Of a stretch of 64,000 bases of DNA, positions 62,067 to 64,000 are shown piece by piece; positions within the stretch are counted from its first letter, which is position 1; the number at the start of each line of letters is the position of its first letter. The stretch lies in the NCBI RefSeq assembly GCF_023702225.1, contig NZ_JAMQCO010000007.1:1-64000 (forward strand), read 5' to 3'. The notes under the pieces were generated by a model, which was given only the letters and a program-made list of their open reading frames with translations, did no database searches and was not told the origin of the DNA. The DNA comes from Aureimonas altamirensis. Its GTDB lineage: Bacteria > Pseudomonadota > Alphaproteobacteria > Rhizobiales > Rhizobiaceae. The position numbers were made by a program, and so were the translations under genes.

Positions 62067-62696
62067 ATGCTATCGAACGACGAATGGTGGGCGGCCATAG
62101 ACCGTCTGGCCGAGACGCGCGGTCTCACTCCATCCGCGCTGGCGCGGCAGGCTGGGCTGGACGCGACCTCCTTCAACAAGTCCAAGCGCCGGTCCGGCGA
62201 CGGCCGCCCACGGTGGCCTTCGACCGAATCCGTCGCCAAGGTGCTGGTGGCGACCGGGACGAGCATGGAGGATTTCCTGGGCATAAAGCGCCCGACCTCC
62301 GTGAAGGTGTCCTTGCCCCTGGCCACCGGCGCACAGCTTACCGATGCCCGCCAGTTCGGCTCCGACGGGCCGGTCGCCGGGTCGGGAGCGATGTCGCTGG
62401 ACATCAAGATCGACGGATCTTCCTTCGGCACCTATGCGCTGGAGGTCGGTAACGAGCGGCAATTCGCGCCCCGCTATGCGGAGGGCGATATCCTGCTTCT
62501 GACGCCCGACACCTCGGCTCGGCCCGGCGACCGCGTTCTTGCGGTCCTGTACGGCGACGATTTCGTCATCGGCACGGTCAGGCGCAACGCCCCCGGCCGG
62601 GTCGAAATCGCCCCGCTCGATCCGGCGCTGCCGGTGGTTCGCTATGCACGCAAGGCCATCCGCCATATGGCCCGGATCGTCTGGGCGAGCCAGTAG
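62067..62696 (+). CDS. HTH / S24-fold transcriptional regulator lacking the peptidase dyad
   Basis: The product has 209 residues from ATG 62067. The N-terminal helix-turn-helix (about 13-65; L-T-P-S-A-L-A-R-Q-A-G-L) resembles XRE/CI repressors. The C-terminal beta-rich domain has the S24 landmarks P-R-Y-A-E-G-D-I-L and P-G-D-R-V-L-A-V. At the position of the catalytic Ser (G-D-S-M-x-P in active proteins) it reads E-R-Q-F-A-P, and the catalytic Lys region reads D-D-F-V-I-G-T, so self-cleavage is not expected. It is probably a non-cleavable repressor; the targets are unknown. It is divergent from the BrkB gene, with an AT-rich 189-bp gap. Confidence 0.85.
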   Translation: MLSNDEWWAAIDRLAETRGLTPSALARQAGLDATSFNKSKRRSGDGRPRWPSTESVAKVLVATGTSMEDFLGIKRPTSVKVSLPLATGAQLTDARQFGSDGPVAGSGAMSLDIKIDGSSFGTYALEVGNERQFAPRYAEGDILLLTPDTSARPGDRVLAVLYGDDFVIGTVRRNAPGRVEIAPLDPALPVVRYARKAIRHMARIVWASQ

Positions 62697-62715
62697 ACGT
62701 TCGGGGATACTGCGC

Positions 62716-63384
62716 ATGCGTTCGATAAGCCAGGCAATCAAGATCGCCGCGTCGCTTCTGGTGATGTGCCTCGTACTGCTGCTGATCCTGCCCGACGTCT
62801 CGAGCTTTCCCAAATGGCCGGATCGCCCAAGCCGGGCCGAGCGGCTGGCCGAGCGGCAGAGCCAGGCAGCGCCTCCCGCACCGGCGCCCGCGCGCCAGGA
62901 AGAGCCGCCTGCACAGACGGACGACGCGCCGCCGGAGCCCGAGCCCGAGCCGCAAGCCCCCCCGGAGCCCCAGCCGGCCCCCGAGCAGCCGGCAGGCGAT
63001 CCGGAGCGGATCTTCCACCGCGCGGTGGCGGTGACGGCCACGGACTTCGAGGCCGACGGCCTGCGGATTTCGCTCGCGGGCGTCGAAAGCCTGCCCTTCG
63101 AGGAAACATGCCGGCTCGGCACGCTGTCCGCGCCATGCGGAGCACAGGCGCGCACGGCGCTGCGCGGTTGGCTGCGCGGCCGCAGCCTGTCCTGTGATGT
63201 GCCTGCGGACGCGCGCGAAGGCGGCGTCGAAGCCACCTGCCATGTGGGTGGCGAGGATGTGGCCCGCTGGGTGGTGATGCAGGGCTGGGCACGGCCCACA
63301 CCCGGAAGCGCCTATGAAAGCGCGGCAGAGTCCGCGCGCCGGGACGAGCGCGGCCTCTGGCGCTACGATGGCGAGGGCGGCTAG
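62716..63384 (+). CDS. Membrane-anchored thermonuclease-fold protein
   Basis: The product has 222 residues from ATG 62716, 19 bp after the regulator gene. One N-terminal membrane helix (about 8-26) is followed by a Pro/Glu/Ala-rich linker (about 35-95). A C-terminal SNase-like domain (about 105-220) shows I-S-L-A-G-V-E, C-G-x-Q-A-R-T-A-L, L-S-C-D-V and W-x-V-M-Q-G-W-A. Four Cys in the domain may form disulphides in the periplasm. Whether the nuclease residues are complete cannot be judged by eye; related proteins are often catalytically degenerate. Confidence 0.82.
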   Translation: MRSISQAIKIAASLLVMCLVLLLILPDVSSFPKWPDRPSRAERLAERQSQAAPPAPAPARQEEPPAQTDDAPPEPEPEPQAPPEPQPAPEQPAGDPERIFHRAVAVTATDFEADGLRISLAGVESLPFEETCRLGTLSAPCGAQARTALRGWLRGRSLSCDVPADAREGGVEATCHVGGEDVARWVVMQGWARPTPGSAYESAAESARRDERGLWRYDGEGG

Positions 63385-64000
63385 CGCAGGGTACCGTCCA
63401 GCGCCGCTCGGATGAGCGCGCGTGTCTCGTCGATGCCGTACAGCGCCGCGAACGATCCGAAACGCGGGCCGCGCTCCTGCCCAAGCAGGATCTGGTACAG
63501 AGCCTGGAACCATTCCACGGAAACGCCCGGGCCGCCGTCCGGCCCTTTCTTCGAAGCGTCCTGATACCGCTCGATGGGCCGGGCCACATCCAGGACGGCG
63601 TCCTGGATGGCGGCGGCATCCGCCTCGGCCGGCAGCGCGGCCAGCCTGGCGTCCAACGTCGCCAACGCCTGCCGTTCGATGTCGTCGGGCGCGCGGAACA
63701 CCTTGGCCGGCCTGACGAAATCCTCGAAATAGGCGAGCGCATAGCCGACGAGTTCGTCCAGTTCGGGCGCGCTTTGCGGCGTCACGCCGGGCGCATAACG
63801 CGAGATGAAGCCCCACAATGTCTGCTTGTCGCCGGCATTGGAGGCCGAGACGAGGTTCAGCAGCATCGCAAAGGGAACGTCCACGCCCTTCTCGGGCACC
63901 GAACCCGAATGGACATGCCAGACAGGGTTCTGCAGTCGCTGGCGCGTGTCCTGCCGCCGATAGGCATCGACGAAGGCATAGTAGTCGTCGACGGCCTTGG
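63381..64000 (-). CDS. lysK: Lysine--tRNA ligase, class I, C-terminal part
   Basis: The frame enters from the right edge and ends at 63381, giving the last 206 codons. The alphaproteobacterial class I LysRS C-terminal sequence is clear: [29 protein letters not shown], and [23 protein letters not shown], shown here in dash-separated form. The KMSKS-containing half lies outside. An apparent in-frame start at 63899 is an internal GTG, not the real start. Its 3' end overlaps the nuclease-fold gene by 4 bp. Confidence 0.93.
   Translation of the reverse strand, partial: KAVDDYYAFVDAYRRQDTRQRLQNPVWHVHSGSVPEKGVDVPFAMLLNLVSASNAGDKQTLWGFISRYAPGVTPQSAPELDELVGYALAYFEDFVRPAKVFRAPDDIERQALATLDARLAALPAEADAAAIQDAVLDVARPIERYQDASKKGPDGGPGVSVEWFQALYQILLGQERGPRFGSFAALYGIDETRALIRAALDGTLR

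Overview
The window is high-GC chromosomal DNA from an alphaproteobacterium, most likely of the order Hyphomicrobiales (rhizobia and Aurantimonas-like lineages). The evidence is the gene order ruvC-ruvA-ruvB-ybgC-tolQ-tolR-tolA-tolB-pal-cpoB-tilS-ftsH-glmM, a class I lysyl-tRNA synthetase, a zapA / 6S RNA / 5-formyltetrahydrofolate cyclo-ligase block, a serC leader followed by serC-serA, a PodJ-like polar Sel1 protein and a TIGR02186 family protein. The species cannot be named from sequence alone.

Layout. 1-15,775 (minus strand): two giant repetitive surface proteins in tandem. The upstream one has a BapA-like N-terminus, 31 uninterrupted octapeptide repeats and Ig/cadherin-type modules, and is broken by a frameshift near 11,450. 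The downstream one runs off the left edge after 3,100 codons and is built of 122-125-residue repeats. Neither has a visible Sec signal peptide, so type I secretion is likely, but no secretion genes lie in the window. 16,018-24,215 (minus): a proline/glutamate-rich membrane protein, purA, serA, serC, an outer-membrane beta-barrel protein and glmM. 24,378-36,004 (minus): ftsH, tilS, the Tol-Pal envelope-constriction system with YbgC and CpoB, and the RuvABC Holliday-junction machinery. 36,144-40,071: a serine hydrolase, YebC, YmdB-type phosphoesterase, a CAP-domain lipoprotein and the folate cyclo-ligase. 40,125-41,001: 6S RNA, zapA and a small coiled-coil protein. 41,380-45,062 (plus): gap, a glycolipid-binding-fold protein, pgk and an SGNH hydrolase. 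45,041-51,154: the 'ligase-associated' DNA-repair set (exonuclease, Lhr-type helicase, PdeM) without the ligase, with a methyltransferase and a YitT-family protein between its members. 51,159-55,342 (minus): TIGR02186 protein, TauE/SafE permease and the PodJ-like protein. 55,548-60,771 (plus): a three-gene beta-oxidation operon with a candidate operator. 60,795-64,000: BrkB/YihY membrane protein, a degenerate S24-type regulator, a membrane-anchored nuclease-fold protein and the C-terminal part of class I LysRS.

Most of the window is housekeeping with conserved synteny. The accessory and most interesting part is the first 15.8 kb. There the repeat architecture (exact 375/366-bp periodicity, an 86-bp identical patch four repeats apart, 31 indel-free octads) and a disrupting frameshift indicate a rapidly evolving adhesin locus.
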